Source: Ceriagrion tenellum (lineage: Eukaryota > Arthropoda > Insecta > Odonata > Coenagrionidae). From it: a DNA stretch of 64,000 bases. This document shows, piece after piece, positions 44,440 to 55,768 of this stretch. The stretch is from NCBI GenBank assembly GCA_963169105.1, contig OY720641.1:4231258-4295257 (forward strand), given 5' to 3'. The notes below the pieces were generated by a model. That model was given only the letters and a program-made list of their open reading frames with translations, was not told the DNA's origin and did not search any database. Both the position numbers and the translations under genes were made by a program. The number at the start of each line of letters is the position of its first letter. Within the stretch, counting starts at the first letter, position 1.

Positions 44440-44985
44440 AATATTCCATCAGAGTAAATTGGACTGCGTGTCAAAGGCAGGAAATGGAGGATAGCACTTG
44501 GAAAGAAGGCATTCAACAATAGGAAGGACCTGCTGACGGAGGCCTAGAGTAGGAATGTAAAGAAACGGTTGGCGAAGAATTTAATTTGGAGTGTAGCGTT
44601 GTTATATTACAAAAACTTGAAGTCTAAGAAATGAGGACTAGAATAGGATGTTGAGGTTTGAGGTGTGTGCAAGGATTGAGGAAATTCGTAGAAGGCAGAG
44701 TAGGTGATTGGAACAGGTAATGAGGCCAGAGGCCATTCAGAGATAATCAGAGGCCAATGCACCCTAAAAGGGGTGGAAGAAAGTAGGATGTGGTGTAAGT
44801 GGGGACGAGAAGGAAGAAATTAGCGTTATGAAAGGGGTGAAGGGAGGTAGGACGTGTGATGATATAAAGAAAGAAATCGTGTAGGGATATTTGGCCCTGC
44901 GCCCGTAAAAACTGGAAAAATGTTGCCACCTTCCACTTTATACCTATCTTAACTGGTAGAAAACTGTAACAACTATAGAAGTTAT
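44440..44985 (+). pseudogene. LINE fragment with 3' UTR
   Basis: RKWRIALGKKAFNNRKDLLT, VKKRLAKNLIWSVALL and a degraded ETW block are followed by a UTR that ends in CTTAACTGGTAGAAAAC. It parallels the fragment at 43190-43690, and the same UTR end recurs near 46125. Confidence 0.65.
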
Positions 44986-47284
44986 ATGAACATACTAGTC
45001 TTTGAGCTATGAATCTTTATCTTAGCAAGATTATTACGTTTACGGGCGCTAATCCTAATATTCTCTCCGAGCAGGGCAACGAGTTATAACCCTGGCCAAT
45101 GTTACTAATCATGTATCTTTCATATGGCTGTTTCATTCCCTTGCTGTATTTTTTATCAGTGTGAAAATATGGTTCTCTTTACTTTTTCTTTCTACTTCCA
45201 TCTCGTACTTTCTTCATTTATTTGTCTTTCTCCCAATGATTAACTAGCTATTCGTTGAAGTTTCGTTGTGTTTGGAAGACTTTTGGCTCTCACTGATTTT
45301 GGTCTCGTCTCTGCTGCGTTTGTACTTGTAAACTATTTTATGTATTCCTTCTTCAAATCGAGTAACTTAGACCTTCTAGCAATGTTTGCTTCTATAATTT
45401 TTATGAACCCTCTTTTATGGGTGGCTGTGTTCTTGTAAACATTGTATAAATGTATTTTATCTTCGTTTTCTGTCCTGGTAGCTATCCTTTAACCTCTGGT
45501 TTACATGAGTAAGGAATTTTGAAAATGCTACTATTTAAGTGCAACATTTTCAGGCGTAATGAAGTGGAGTATCATCATATTGAAAGTAACAATCGCACTT
45601 TTCCACAGGTTTGTAATAACAATTACGACGCTTTCAACTCTCCGATTCAGCACCAGGCACTGAACTAGAAATCAGGTACTAGTCAGGTATAGTACCTAAT
45701 AATGACTCTGTGAGTTGAAACGCGTCGTAATTGTAATAAAAAACCTGTTGAAAAGTGCGATTGTTTTTTCATTATCGGATTATTTATATTTAACTTGACT
45801 GAAAACAGCACTAAAGGCCTTTACGTCAGGGTTTAAATGATAAGCTAAGGGATAATCGCAAAAACATCCTTGCTCAGGACGATGAAATATCCGAGATGAA
45901 ATATACGAGTGCCTTGATGGTACTCGATCTCTTGACCTTGTGGTTAGCAAGGAAAGACTTTACCCTGCCGTCCCCGAGGCTTCAAAACATAATGATAAAT
46001 GGAAATGACAAAAGTTTTAGTATTTTCCGGTAAGATCTGGCACCACGTGTAGCTGTTTTGGTGTAGTATCGAACTGATGCAGCATTCATTGTAGGTCATC
46101 TTCGGTGTGACGTACTTGATGCCTACCTTCACTGGATGATAACAGTAATTATTTGAATAATTCGTTCGATATAACAAGTCTTAGAGCTGGGAATCGTCTC
46201 AGCTAGACTACGATTACCAGCAATAATCCGAATGAATGCAGAACCGTGAGCTTGGTATAGAAATTCACTTCTTTTTTCTCCCTGGTGCCCACATTGTACC
46301 TATATTTTACTGGTAATTTCATCCCCCGTTGTTTCTAAGAGTGACTCAATGAATCGCCTTTTATCACCCGCACCACATCCTATGTAGGTCAGGCGATTTC
46401 CCTGGCCAGAAATATATATTCGCGTAAGACAGGATGATTATTTATAGTAGCTGGAATACACCAAGGGTTTTGTTGCAATTCTCTGTGGCTTTACGCGGAG
46501 TCACCTCCGGTCTTTGCTCGAAGGAGGGGCGAAATGTTCGTCATTGTGCACTGATGCGTAACACATTAGCGTGACAAGCAGAATCTGAAATCACGCCGAA
46601 AGTTTTTTCACATTCTTCGGCGGAAACGTGATGCATCTTTGTCGCCGAAACGCTTTTCGGGATAACAGTGCGCCGTCGTTTCATACTGTCATTCCGCCAA
46701 CTGTAACATTGCATTGAAACGAGGCCATTTTTCGATGGAATTATCTTATGCGCACTCCGGAAGCGGGTGCTGGAAATTCAATGCTATTTATTTAATTTTT
46801 TAAACTTGCGTAAAGCTTTCTCAGGCATGTTCTGTGAAGTTTCCTTACAATACTGCTGTAACTCCCTCATGAATCTGTTTGTGGAAACTCAGATCTACCT
46901 ACGTCATTTTGTGACCTACCGATTTCATAGCTAGGCAAAGTTAATGATTATGTTAAGGTTGTAAAAATATTTATTTTCTCAGAGTTCTTGTGCGACTTCT
47001 CGTAGCTCACTGGCAGAGTGTGATGAATTCACGCCAACATTGGGCAAATTTCGAAGGCATTATTTCTGATACAATAAATTTGATGTCATATCTTTAAAGT
47101 ATCCAAAAATAGAGCCGTGTGTTTTCGCTATCACTCTGTTCTTAACATATAGGCGCTTTGCTCTTTATTCCAGCCCACCGAAAACATTTTCTTTGGGTCT
47201 CTGATTAAGAATGGAGACTTTCATTTCCGTCTCTTTTGTAATCACCTCTTTAACCTTTGATGATAGAAAATAACTTGAAAGATT
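44986..47284. other. Unassigned apart from the hairpin at 45588
   Basis: Partial similarity between 44940-45050 and 46120-46230 suggests two copies of one LINE 3' UTR. A CpG-richer patch at 46490-46740 has no feature I can name. Confidence 0.35.
45588..45765. repeat. Foldback hairpin with 53-bp arms
   Basis: AACAATCGCACTTTTCCACA pairs with the reverse of TGTTGAAAAGTGCGATTGTT, and pairing continues through CAATTACGACG and CAACTC. A second small hairpin (AGGTACTA/TAGTACCT) sits in the loop. The right arm has TGTGAGTTGAAACGCGTCGT, which looks like a minimal hammerhead that has lost stem II. Confidence 0.75.
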
Positions 47285-47550
47285 AATTTTAAAAGAGAAA
47301 ACTTGAAGATAAGCTTGAAAAAACCAAGGCTTTAGTTTGTGGAAGATATTATGAAGTCAGAGCAACCGTAAAACTTGGGTTGCGCAGTCTTGCGGAAGTG
47401 TGTGAATATTGTTCTTTGGGAAGCAGGATCACCAGCGATGGAAGAAGCAAGTAAGGCATTGTAAGCAGAAAAGCCCAAGGAAATAGAGCATTCTACCGGA
47501 AGAGGAATCTACAGGCAGCTGGTAACTCAAGTCTGGAGGTAAGGCACTTA
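47285..47550 (+). pseudogene. LINE fragment downstream of the RT palm
   Basis: One frame gives LGLRSLAEVCEYCSLGSRIT, SDGRSK, then SRKAQGNRAFYRKRNLQAAG and SSLEVRHL. YLGSRIT-SDGRS and KRAFYRKRNLL are typical of the region after the RT in several insect non-LTR elements. Confidence 0.7.
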
Positions 47551-48419
47551 ATTAAGGTGGTTGGAGCGCGAATCGTGAGTCGTTGAGTGTACATTTTTAT
47601 AACTTTTCTAACAAGTCGAAAAAAATCTATTACGACACTTCATCCATAAGTACACGTGTTAATACGTTTTATATAGCCAAACATGTTATACTATAAATGA
47701 TACATGAATCATTTTAAAAGATGTTCTTCTCAATTCGGTAAGTTTATAAATTTGGTTTATGGTGTGTAATTCAAAATCTAAGCGGCTATCGTATGTAAAT
47801 ACGTATTTTTTATTGGAAATGATATTTTGGTGTTTGATAGTAACCAATATTTATACGAAACGAGTTTTTTTGCGTTTTGGAGAAAATCTATGTATGCGCT
47901 CTCGAATTTTACAAAATAAATATTTAGTGCCATTGTGCTACGTGTTAAAATGACATCAAATTGCCGAGAAACCAAATCGGTAAAATGCAATCATTTCGCT
48001 ATTATCTTTTACATTGATAGGATAAGAATAGAATAGAATAAGTTTGATTATGCTCTGGGTTTTCCCATAATAGCAAAATATAGGAAACACATATATAATT
48101 CTGCTTTGAGCGAAAAAATAACACAAACATATCTATATATACCTGGCCAACATCTCAAAGTGATGAAAAACAAAAAAATCTCAGTTACAGATAATTAACA
48201 CTAAAAACAATGGAAAATATAATATATAACAAAGGAAAATATGATATCAATTACAAAGAGATAACAAGCAAACAATAATTTCTCCGATCACTTTGGTAAC
48301 ATATAAATCTATAACAGGATACATATTTCTATTATTGGCATATATGCTGCTTATGGTTATAATTAAAACGTTTTTCCTTAAAAACAGACAGCGAGGAACA
48401 TACATAAATATCCAAATCC

Positions 48420-49225
48420 TGTTGTACTCAACGTGGGTCTGGGAGTTCACTAAGCCTCGCCATTACCCTCTCTATCGTTCAATAGCTCTGGTCGGATAAT
48501 TTCATCCCAGTGGTGTTCGCCCTCTTGCCTCCTCCACGTCCACTTCGTCAATCCAACGTCTCCTCGGTCTTCCTCCTCCATTGTGTCTTTTACACCTTCC
48601 TCCATTATTGTGCTTAGCATTACTTTTGGCATTTATTCCATTCTTTTTACATGTCCTAACCATCTAATCCCATTGTCTGCTATTTATAGTCTAATATTTT
48701 TTACATTTAATTGCTCCATTATGTTGGTATTTCTCACTCTGTCTAGTTTGGTTTTCCCCAGCATTGATCTCAAAAACTTCATTTCTCCTGCTAATACCCT
48801 ACTCCACTGTCTTTCCGTCACTGTCCAAGTCTCAGCTCCATATAAACCTACTGGTAGAGAGTACGTCTTGAACATGTTCATTTTTGCCTGTTGTGGTATC
48901 TTCCTATCCCATACTAGATGCTTAATGCTCTGATAAAACCTATCTCCTTTACTTAGTCTATTTGAAATTTCATGTTCTATCCCACCATATTTACTTATTG
49001 CAGTACCTAGGTATGAAAAATTAACCACTTCTTTCACTGGTAGACCATTTATTGTTATATTTACTCGGGTGTTTTCATCTCTGCCGACATCCATCACTAC
49101 ACTTATTTCAGTAATTATTCTAAGTCCATGAAGCCTCATTTGCCTATTCCATTCATCTAGTTTGTCCTACACTTCATTACCATCCTCGCCCTAAATCATT
49201 AGATCATCTGCAAAAAACATGCTTT
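48420..49225 (-). pseudogene. LINE RT fragment with catalytic FADD
   Basis: The minus strand starts with FFADDLMI, the RT catalytic Asp pair, then DKLDEWNRQMRLHGLRIITE. The uninterrupted frame 49139-48684 contains FSYLGTAISKYGG, GLYGAETWTVTERQWSRVL and MKFLRSMLGKTKLDRVRNT. After a stop come RWLGHVKRM and a C-terminus ending NSQTHVEYN (48420 region). The upstream RT is absent. The family differs from the YGAETWxLRKED fragments at 40-45 kb. Confidence 0.85.
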
Positions 49226-49881
49226 TTTATATTTTCATAACAATTCGCTATTATCTATTCATATTACTAATTAATACACGCCTGCAAAGTTTCTCGTCAA
49301 TCTGTAAATGAATGAAAATCGCTGCAACCACCTTAAAACATATCATTATGTGGAGCATGCTCAAATGGCATAGTGAAGCCTGGACAAGGAAAACAGCAGA
49401 GCAGATGATATCAAAAGCAATGGAAACGTAGAGTTTCCGAATTGTAATGAGGATAAAATGAACAGAGTGTGTCACTAACGAATATTTTCAATAAAGACTT
49501 GAAGAGACAAGAAGCATGATGACCACTGAGTAGAATGTGAGACGGGCCTCGAGGATATGTCTTATGAAATCATAGCCTAGTGAAAAAGGTGTTGGAGAAT
49601 GGTGGAGGAATGACCGGAAAGAGTTAAAGAGGAAGACCAAATGGAATATGTCAAGTAAATCAGGAAGGACGTAAAAGTGAAGAATTACATCAGAACGAAG
49701 CGGTTGGCAGGGGGGGTGAGCGGATTGTAGAGCTCGTCCTAGCCAGTCTTCGGATGGATGACCACCGTTGAAGTAGATGGCGGGGTAAAAAGATTTCAGG
49801 CTTTCCCGGTGAATGGAATGTACAAAGGCTTCTCGTGATTCCCTCCGGGTTGAAAGGTCCATGACCGACGTGTCGGAGGGA

Positions 49882-49977
49882 TCGGGTTGGTGTGGTGGCT
49901 AGAGTACTGGCTTGCCATGCGGACGGCCATGGTTCAAATCCCTGCAGAGGAGAATGTTTTTTCAGAGGAAACCCGTA
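49882..49977 (+). mobile_element. 5' head of the tRNA-derived SINE
   Basis: GGTTGGTGTGGTGGCTAGAG and GGTTCAAATCCCTGCAGAGG match the head of the SINE at 59444-59751, up to CAGAGGAAACCCGT. There it joins the second Penelope-like element. A SINE that keeps its 5' end and loses its 3' end is the reverse of normal truncation and marks a junction made by later rearrangement or insertion. Confidence 0.8.
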
Positions 49978-49979
49978 TC

Positions 49980-51065
49980 CATTCCTCTTTAATGCTGTCG
50001 TCAGGTGTATTTTTTCTCGCTGGGCAGTGAATGCGAGTCGCAAATCTTGTAAGCTCGATTTACGAGTGTGGCTACCAGTTCAGTCTTCTGGCTAGGATGG
50101 TGATGCGATGCAGCATTCAGGTAGCGATCGGTGTGCGTAGGTTTCCTATGTACGGAATGTCCAAGTCTCCCGATTGATTTCTTCTTCACCGATGCGTCGA
50201 GGAAAGGCAGCTGATTCTCCTTTTCCACTTCCATCGTGAACTGGATGGTGTGATGCCGGGAGTTTAGATGTTGCAGGAATTTATCCAATTCTTTCTCGCC
50301 GTGTGCCCAAATGACGAAGGTGTCGTCTACGTATCTTAGCCACAGGGATGGTCGTTTGTCGCAGGTCTCCAGTGCTTTCTTCTCAAAGTGCTCCATATAG
50401 AGATTGGCTACTACCGGGGATAGTGGTGAGCCCATAGCTGCGCCTTCCGTCTGCTCGTAGTGGCATCCATTCCATTGGAAAAAGGAATTTCTAAGGCAAT
50501 GCTCCACCAATACAGGGAAGTCTTTAGGGATGCCACGCGATGTAAGTCCTTGGATAATCTCCAGCGTTTCTTGGATAGGAAGTTACGTCAAAGCTGACCA
50601 GAAGATCGTTGTCGTTGATGGAGACATTTTTTATAATGTCAATGAAGTGAGTAGAATTCTTAACAGAGGACGGTATCTGCCCAACGTATTGCTGCAGAGA
50701 CAGCGCCAGGTATTTGGCGAGTCTATAAGTCGGGGCGTCGATCTGCCTCACAATAGGTCTGAGATGTATGTCCTTTTTGTGTGTTTTAGGCAGGCCGTAC
50801 AGTCTTGGTGGTTTGGCTGCAGTCGGGGGTTGCTCTTCTCTGGGAATTGACGATTGCTTGATGTCTGACTTGATCCCTGGTGATTTTCTCTGTTTTGGCC
50901 GTAGGATCAGTTTTCAACTTCCTATACGTCGGACTGCCGAGTAAATGCATGATTTTCTTTTCGTATTCCTCTTTGGTGATCAAGACCGTTGCGTTGCCTT
51001 TGTCCGCCGGTAAAATGAGAATCCCCTCGTTGTCTCGGAGCTCATTTAATTACAGGAGAGTACTA
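49980..51065 (-). pseudogene. Second Penelope-like RT, decayed
   Basis: On the minus strand ILILPADKGNATVLITKEEY opens the RT, then SPTYRKLKTDPTAKTEKIT. After frameshifts come IDAPTYRLAKYLA and NDLLVSFDVTS (catalytic Asp), EGAAMGSPLSPVVANLYME, and LRYVDDTFVIW (catalytic Asp pair). QLPFLDASV and HRKPTHTDRYLN follow, and it stops near HLTTALKRNGY. The GIY-YIG nuclease is missing, because the copy is joined to a SINE at ~49978. The protein is clearly another family from the element at 22321 (different motif variants), and at least three frame changes kill it. Confidence 0.88.
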
Positions 51066-51490
51066 GTCAAGGTCAAGATATGTTTATTTTCACACCAAAC
51101 AATACAGAATAACAAATAACAATAACAACGGTGTGAACCCCGCTTTAGGCAATCGCCTCTTCAGGGTATTCACTGGATATTTACACTGGTGCGGGAAAAT
51201 ATTGGCCCGGTATTCGCCCTAGGAAGGTGGGAAACCCGCTAAAACCACCGCCACTAGGAGTTGTCCCGAATATATAGTGGTCACGGTAGGGCAGGTGCTG
51301 CGCCATTTTCCCGCGCTTTCTTCTGATTGGCTCGTTGTTCTCGGGTTGCCTCTATGGACTTCAGTATGGGTTTCCATGTCTGACTTAGGTGGAAACCACT
51401 GTCCCGGTTGAGTTTTGTCTTTTCTAGTCGGATTTCTATTGTTTCTTTGGCTAAACAGCAGCAGTAGCTTGATGGAGAAGATGGACAATG
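51066..51490 (-). repeat. Head-to-tail partial PLE copy (pseudo-LTR)
   Basis: Directly upstream of the RT, on the same strand, lies the C-terminal end of a Penelope-like ORF: AKETIEIRLEKTKLNRDSGF, then HLSQTWKPILKSIE. A UTR with CTGAAGAGGCGATTGCCTAA (51140-51172 region) and GTGAAAATAAAC follows. This is the 3' end of a 5'-truncated copy placed in front of the main copy, the direct-repeat layout described for Penelope-like elements. The CTGAAGA-GGC-GATT-GCC-TAAA motif resembles a hammerhead core with its first G changed. Confidence 0.72.
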
Positions 51491-52563
51491 CTAGACGCTG
51501 TAACGCAGTAACTTTGCAATTTTACGATGATAACCAACGATAACTTATTAGAAATCGACATTCACTTACTTTTTTATGCATTCTTCTATCGTACATCGTG
51601 TAATTATTTGAAATCCTAATTATCCCTATTCCCCGAGAATATCAGAGTAAAATCGAGTTAAAACCATTGACGTAAGTAGCGAATATATGTTTTAAGAGTG
51701 ACATGCCTAAAAGCTCAAGCAGGTGGTGGATATTCCTGCTTTACATCCGTTAATTGCTCCATTCCGTCGTGCTATCCAATGAAAAGTTAGGAAATAGCAG
51801 ATAAAACCGATATGGTTGTTATTTTGGTTGTCAGGCTTTAGTTTGTCGGTGTAATGCCCTCTTTGTGTACCTCAATGATGACCACTGATAACTCTTTTAT
51901 CTGGAGTATATTAAAGGTCTTAACATGTCTAATAGTAATGTTTTATCGGCTCGCCCATAAACTGCAGCTCACGCCAGCTGTGTGCATGTGATAGGGATGA
52001 GAAAAATCCCCTGAAAACGTTTTTTTCTTTCTTTTTTATTGGCATTGTTCTTATTTTGGACGAGTTCCGTGCCTCACTTATGCCCACGCCGCTGGGCATC
52101 TCCGCCCAAAATCAGTCACGCATCGATGCGATTATAGACTTTATTGGTTCAAGCCTAAATCTCTTTCGTCGGCTACAAAGCCGGGTAATCTTGAATTTTT
52201 ATGAGTACAATTTCACCCAACAATCGGGTAAAGGTGGTCTTTGATTGTTACAATTTTTTCGGAGGAATACACAGTTGGAGTCCGTTAGTGTGGAGAATCG
52301 CGTTCTATAGTACATATTTAAACAACCCTCTTTCATCATTTCGGCGTACACACGTTCATTCAGAATTCCACCCCAAGGGCGATTGATGGAGATTTCAGAG
52401 AAATTGGCCAAAATGGGAGGCTGAAGTTTGCGTGCAAAATTCTTAGTCAGTATTTAAATCTGGTGGCGTCCCATTTTCAACTGCATGTTCAAGGTGATTC
52501 AACAGTAAAATGATCATGATGAAATGATAAATTACTTTGTTTTGCACTAAAGATTTATTACGT
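51491..52563. other. Unassigned stretch
   Basis: A+T-rich; no supportable gene. Confidence 0.3.
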
Positions 52564-52610
52564 TCTTACGACCCGGGATTCATCGCTGCGCGACATCATC
52601 AGGTCGAAAG
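52564..52610 (-). ncRNA. Degenerate hammerhead-like motif
   Basis: Minus strand: CTGATGA (52596-52602), stem II GTCGC-GCA-GCGAT, GAA, then T instead of the expected A. A CCCGGG palindromic stem III and the canonical GTC cleavage triplet follow. Flanking bases pair only partly as stem I. No ORF is linked to it. It may be the relic of a retroelement terminal repeat. Confidence 0.4.
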
Positions 52611-52954
52611 AGCCTAGTGAATCTTTTGTGGAAAACTAAGTAATCATGTAATATGAAGAAATTCCACCTAGTAACTTCCAATATAATTAATTCTAGTAAA
52701 AATGATCATTTTTTCATATTCTGGCTGCCAATTGAAAACCGTCCATTTCACTGAAGGCTTGAATCAAAAATCTTCCTTGCCACGCAATGTTTAAAAATTT
52801 TGCCTTGAAAACTCTACTTACTTAGCGGTCACCTCCACCATGAAACAATAGCCGTTTCAGGAGGTGTCCGCCGGATGGAGGTTAAATTTACGTTGGGTAT
52901 ATTGGGTTTTCATACCTGAAATTCGGCGGCATTGAGCATATAAAGGAATGAGTG

Positions 52955-53333
52955 CCTGTCTAAGAAAGCGAAAATCGCCGTGTACAAAAGTGTACTTCTC
53001 CCCACTTTGTTGTATGGTAGTGAAACAGGGGTATGTCAGGATAGGCATAAGAGTAGACTAAACGCCGTGGGTATGAGTTATCGGTGGAATGTTTGCGGAA
53101 AACGTAGGACGGATTGGTCAGGAATGAGTGGGTGATGAATGAAAGTGGGTTAGATGCTCCGGTAATGGACATATATGAAAGGAGTGTGCTTCGTTGGTTT
53201 GGCCATGTTGAGAGAATGGATGACATTTGAATAACGAAACAGATATATAAGAGTGAAATGAATGGTGCGAGAGGGAGAGTTAGGCCGAGAAAGTTATGGT
53301 CGAATGTGGTTGAGGAAATTCTTCGCAGGAACC
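52955..53333 (+). pseudogene. RTE-like LINE C-terminal fragment
   Basis: Across frames: KKAKIAVYKSVLLPTLLYGS, NEWVMNESGLDAPVMDIYER, VLRWFGHVERMDD and MNGARGRVRPRKLWSNVVEE. The same protein end is at 57115-57525. YGSE-RWFGHVERM-RPRKLW are landmarks of RTE/R4-like ORF2 C-termini. It joins a CR1-like tail at 53334. Confidence 0.75.
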
Positions 53334-53562
53334 GTGCGAACCGCCGCATGGGCGTGTGGCAGTGTGTGTTTAGATACCAGCCTTGCAAAGATGTAAGGGA
53401 TTAGGTTTTAGAAGAAGAAATGGTGACTTGTATTATGGGAGTGTATTTAGTGGAACTCAGTTTTTTTGTGATCGCTCATTGTGCGCGGAAAGTGCTACAT
53501 AGTTTTTTTTTACCATTCTGTTCGGCAATGTATCTCTTTCATTTCATCGCTTCTGGAACTCA
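53334..53562 (-). mobile_element. CR1-like LINE 3' UTR, variant B fragment
   Basis: It matches 10905-11120 and 55790-55990 (GGGCGTGTGGCAG, GGGAGTGTATTTAGTGGA, GCAATGTATCTCT). It lacks the CATCTA tail, and its other edge is cut by the hAT-like MITE starting near 53565. Confidence 0.7.
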
Positions 53563-53564
53563 CA

Positions 53565-54633
53565 CTGGATGTTGGTCGCTCGCGAGCAAGCGGGTCCATG
53601 GACATAACGCAAGGACTAGCCTCAATGAAATGACCGTTCCTCCCGTTCCGTCGATCCATTCAGTCCATCGTTCCTTTCGATCCGTCGGTCCCTTCGTTCC
53701 GTCGGTCCCTTCGTTCCGTCGTTCCTTTCAGTCCTTCGGTTCTTCCGGTCCTTTGTTCCTTTCGGTCCTTCTTTCCTTGCACTCCTACGCCTCTTTCGGT
53801 CCTTCGCTCCTATCTATATGAGATAAGATATCCTTTATGAGACACCAAAAATTCATCGCCGATGCTTGGCCGTCTAATTAGCGGGACTTTATTTTCTTGA
53901 TAGTCCTCGCCAGTCGGCTTGCACTACTCGGCCAAGGTCGCAGCTGAGGCCAAAATAAGCAACTGAAATTCCTTGCCGGGCCCAACCAGATGTTAGGACA
54001 AACATTGGTCAAGATTTCATTCTCCACCTCCTCACTTGAATTATGGCGTTGGTGCTCTAAAGCTTGTGGAGATCTTGCTTGAACTAACCTTCGGCTGTCG
54101 TGCGGCATGTCTCTTGGCCGAAATAACTGCAGTGAAGTTGCTGCACGCTCGGAACAGAAAATGTGGCTGTACGCACGGAAACAAACACCGGATCAGTTGC
54201 TTCTCAATTTTCAATGTTCAAATTGAAATATTTTAATTGCTTTTAAGTAAAAAGTTTTAACATAACCAAAACCAATTTCTTAATCTATACTTTTACTTAT
54301 TGATGGAGCAAGCTAAAGAAATGTATTCCTAATGGTTTATATATAAAATTTTATAATCCACCATCATCTCAAAAGTTGTAAAATGTTGTATAACCTTCTA
54401 TCTATCGTTTAATCCAAAATTCTAAAATTCCTACATTACGGTATACCAAGTACTTCTGTTTTTTTAAATGTTGATATTCATTAAATACACTTGATAAACG
54501 CATGTTGATAGTTAAAATAAACGACCACCTATAAAAAAGGAACCGTGAACGAGTTAAAAGGAACGAATCCGAAAATGGAACGTTCCAGAGTGAACGAGTT
54601 ACCAGAAATGAACAGGTTTGCTCATCTCTAGCT
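53565..54633. mobile_element. hAT-like MITE, copy 2 (with insertion)
   Basis: The left part (53565-53880) carries GGTCGCTCGCGAGCAAGCGG and the CGGTCCTTCGTTCC repeats. The right part (54240-54633) matches the second half of copy 1 and ends GGTTTGCTCATCTCTA, a good hAT-type terminus. About 350 bp (53885-54235) between them have no counterpart in copy 1. A target duplication is not clear. Confidence 0.65.
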
Positions 54634-55768
54634 CAAAAATGATTCAACGATGTGGCTATGAGATCCAATAAGAGTGCAGCCCTGACCTGCTCATAGATGA
54701 GGTGACAATGCATTGAGTGTCCGTTTTTGAAGAATGTCTAAGCATCACAAATTTTGTAACAATTTAGATTGATATTGGGTCTAGTTATTACCAATGCTAT
54801 GAAAATTCGCTCCCTCATCCAATCTCTGATATCCGCTCTCCAAATCCTACGAAAAATTAACGGAGCAGTCGAACCCATTCGGAATATTGTTCAATATCCT
54901 GTCTACCGGTGCTCCCTTCACCGCTTTAGCATAACGGTTCTCCCTATCCTTTGAATAGCAGAAGTCTACATCGTCCACATTACAATTCGCTTTCTCACTC
55001 AACCTTGTATCGAAGAATCTGAGTCATAATATTGCCTCGCGAAGTAAATACGATTGTTCTATTGCCTTCCTTTTCAAATGATTTCCTCTTTCCAGGAGAT
55101 AAGTTCAAAACTGAATCCGCGAAATACTGTCATCTTTAGAGGAGATAAATGGGTATGTTTCAGTGAAAGTAGGAATAGCAATAACACAATACCTTTCACC
55201 ATTAAAACCCACCCTTCTTCGTCCCATCCATAAAGCCTATTCTTTATCTTTCCTATCAGACATCCTTTCCTCCAACAGGACCTTCTGCGTCCCATCGCCC
55301 CCACTACCCGCACCAACTTTACCTCCTTCTAATTGACTTCATTAAATTCCTCTCCTCGTCCATTGTTTCAAGCATTTCCTCGGCCGCCTTGAATATATCC
55401 TTCGCCCTTTTATTCATTCTCTTCCGAAGTCAAATCTGTAACGCCAGCTGCCTATTCTCGCCCTCTTTCCTCATGGTTCTTGCATCTGCACAATATAATG
55501 CTAATCACCATGTGAGACTGTTTGCCAGTCTTCTATTTATTGTCTTACAAAAAGTTTCAAGACTCCTTCTAACGTCCACCTTTTAGGACCAATGTCCCTC
55601 CAATGTAAAATCCTTATCATACAAGTTTCCTACTACCTCCAGTATATTTATACCTTAATTTGAATGGCCTTTTTGTCCTAGAAATTCTCACCATTATATT
55701 TTTACCTTGATTCACCTCCATTCCGTATTTCTCGAACTAATCAGCCGAAATCTCTCCAGGTGGATCTT
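54634..55768. other. Unassigned stretch
   Basis: Minus-strand open frames such as 55074-55316 are unrecognised; part of this may be more LINE debris. Confidence 0.3.

Noticed and set aside
49882..49950. tRNA gene
   Set aside because: A and B boxes are present but the acceptor stem does not close, and the sequence equals the head of a SINE found elsewhere in the window.
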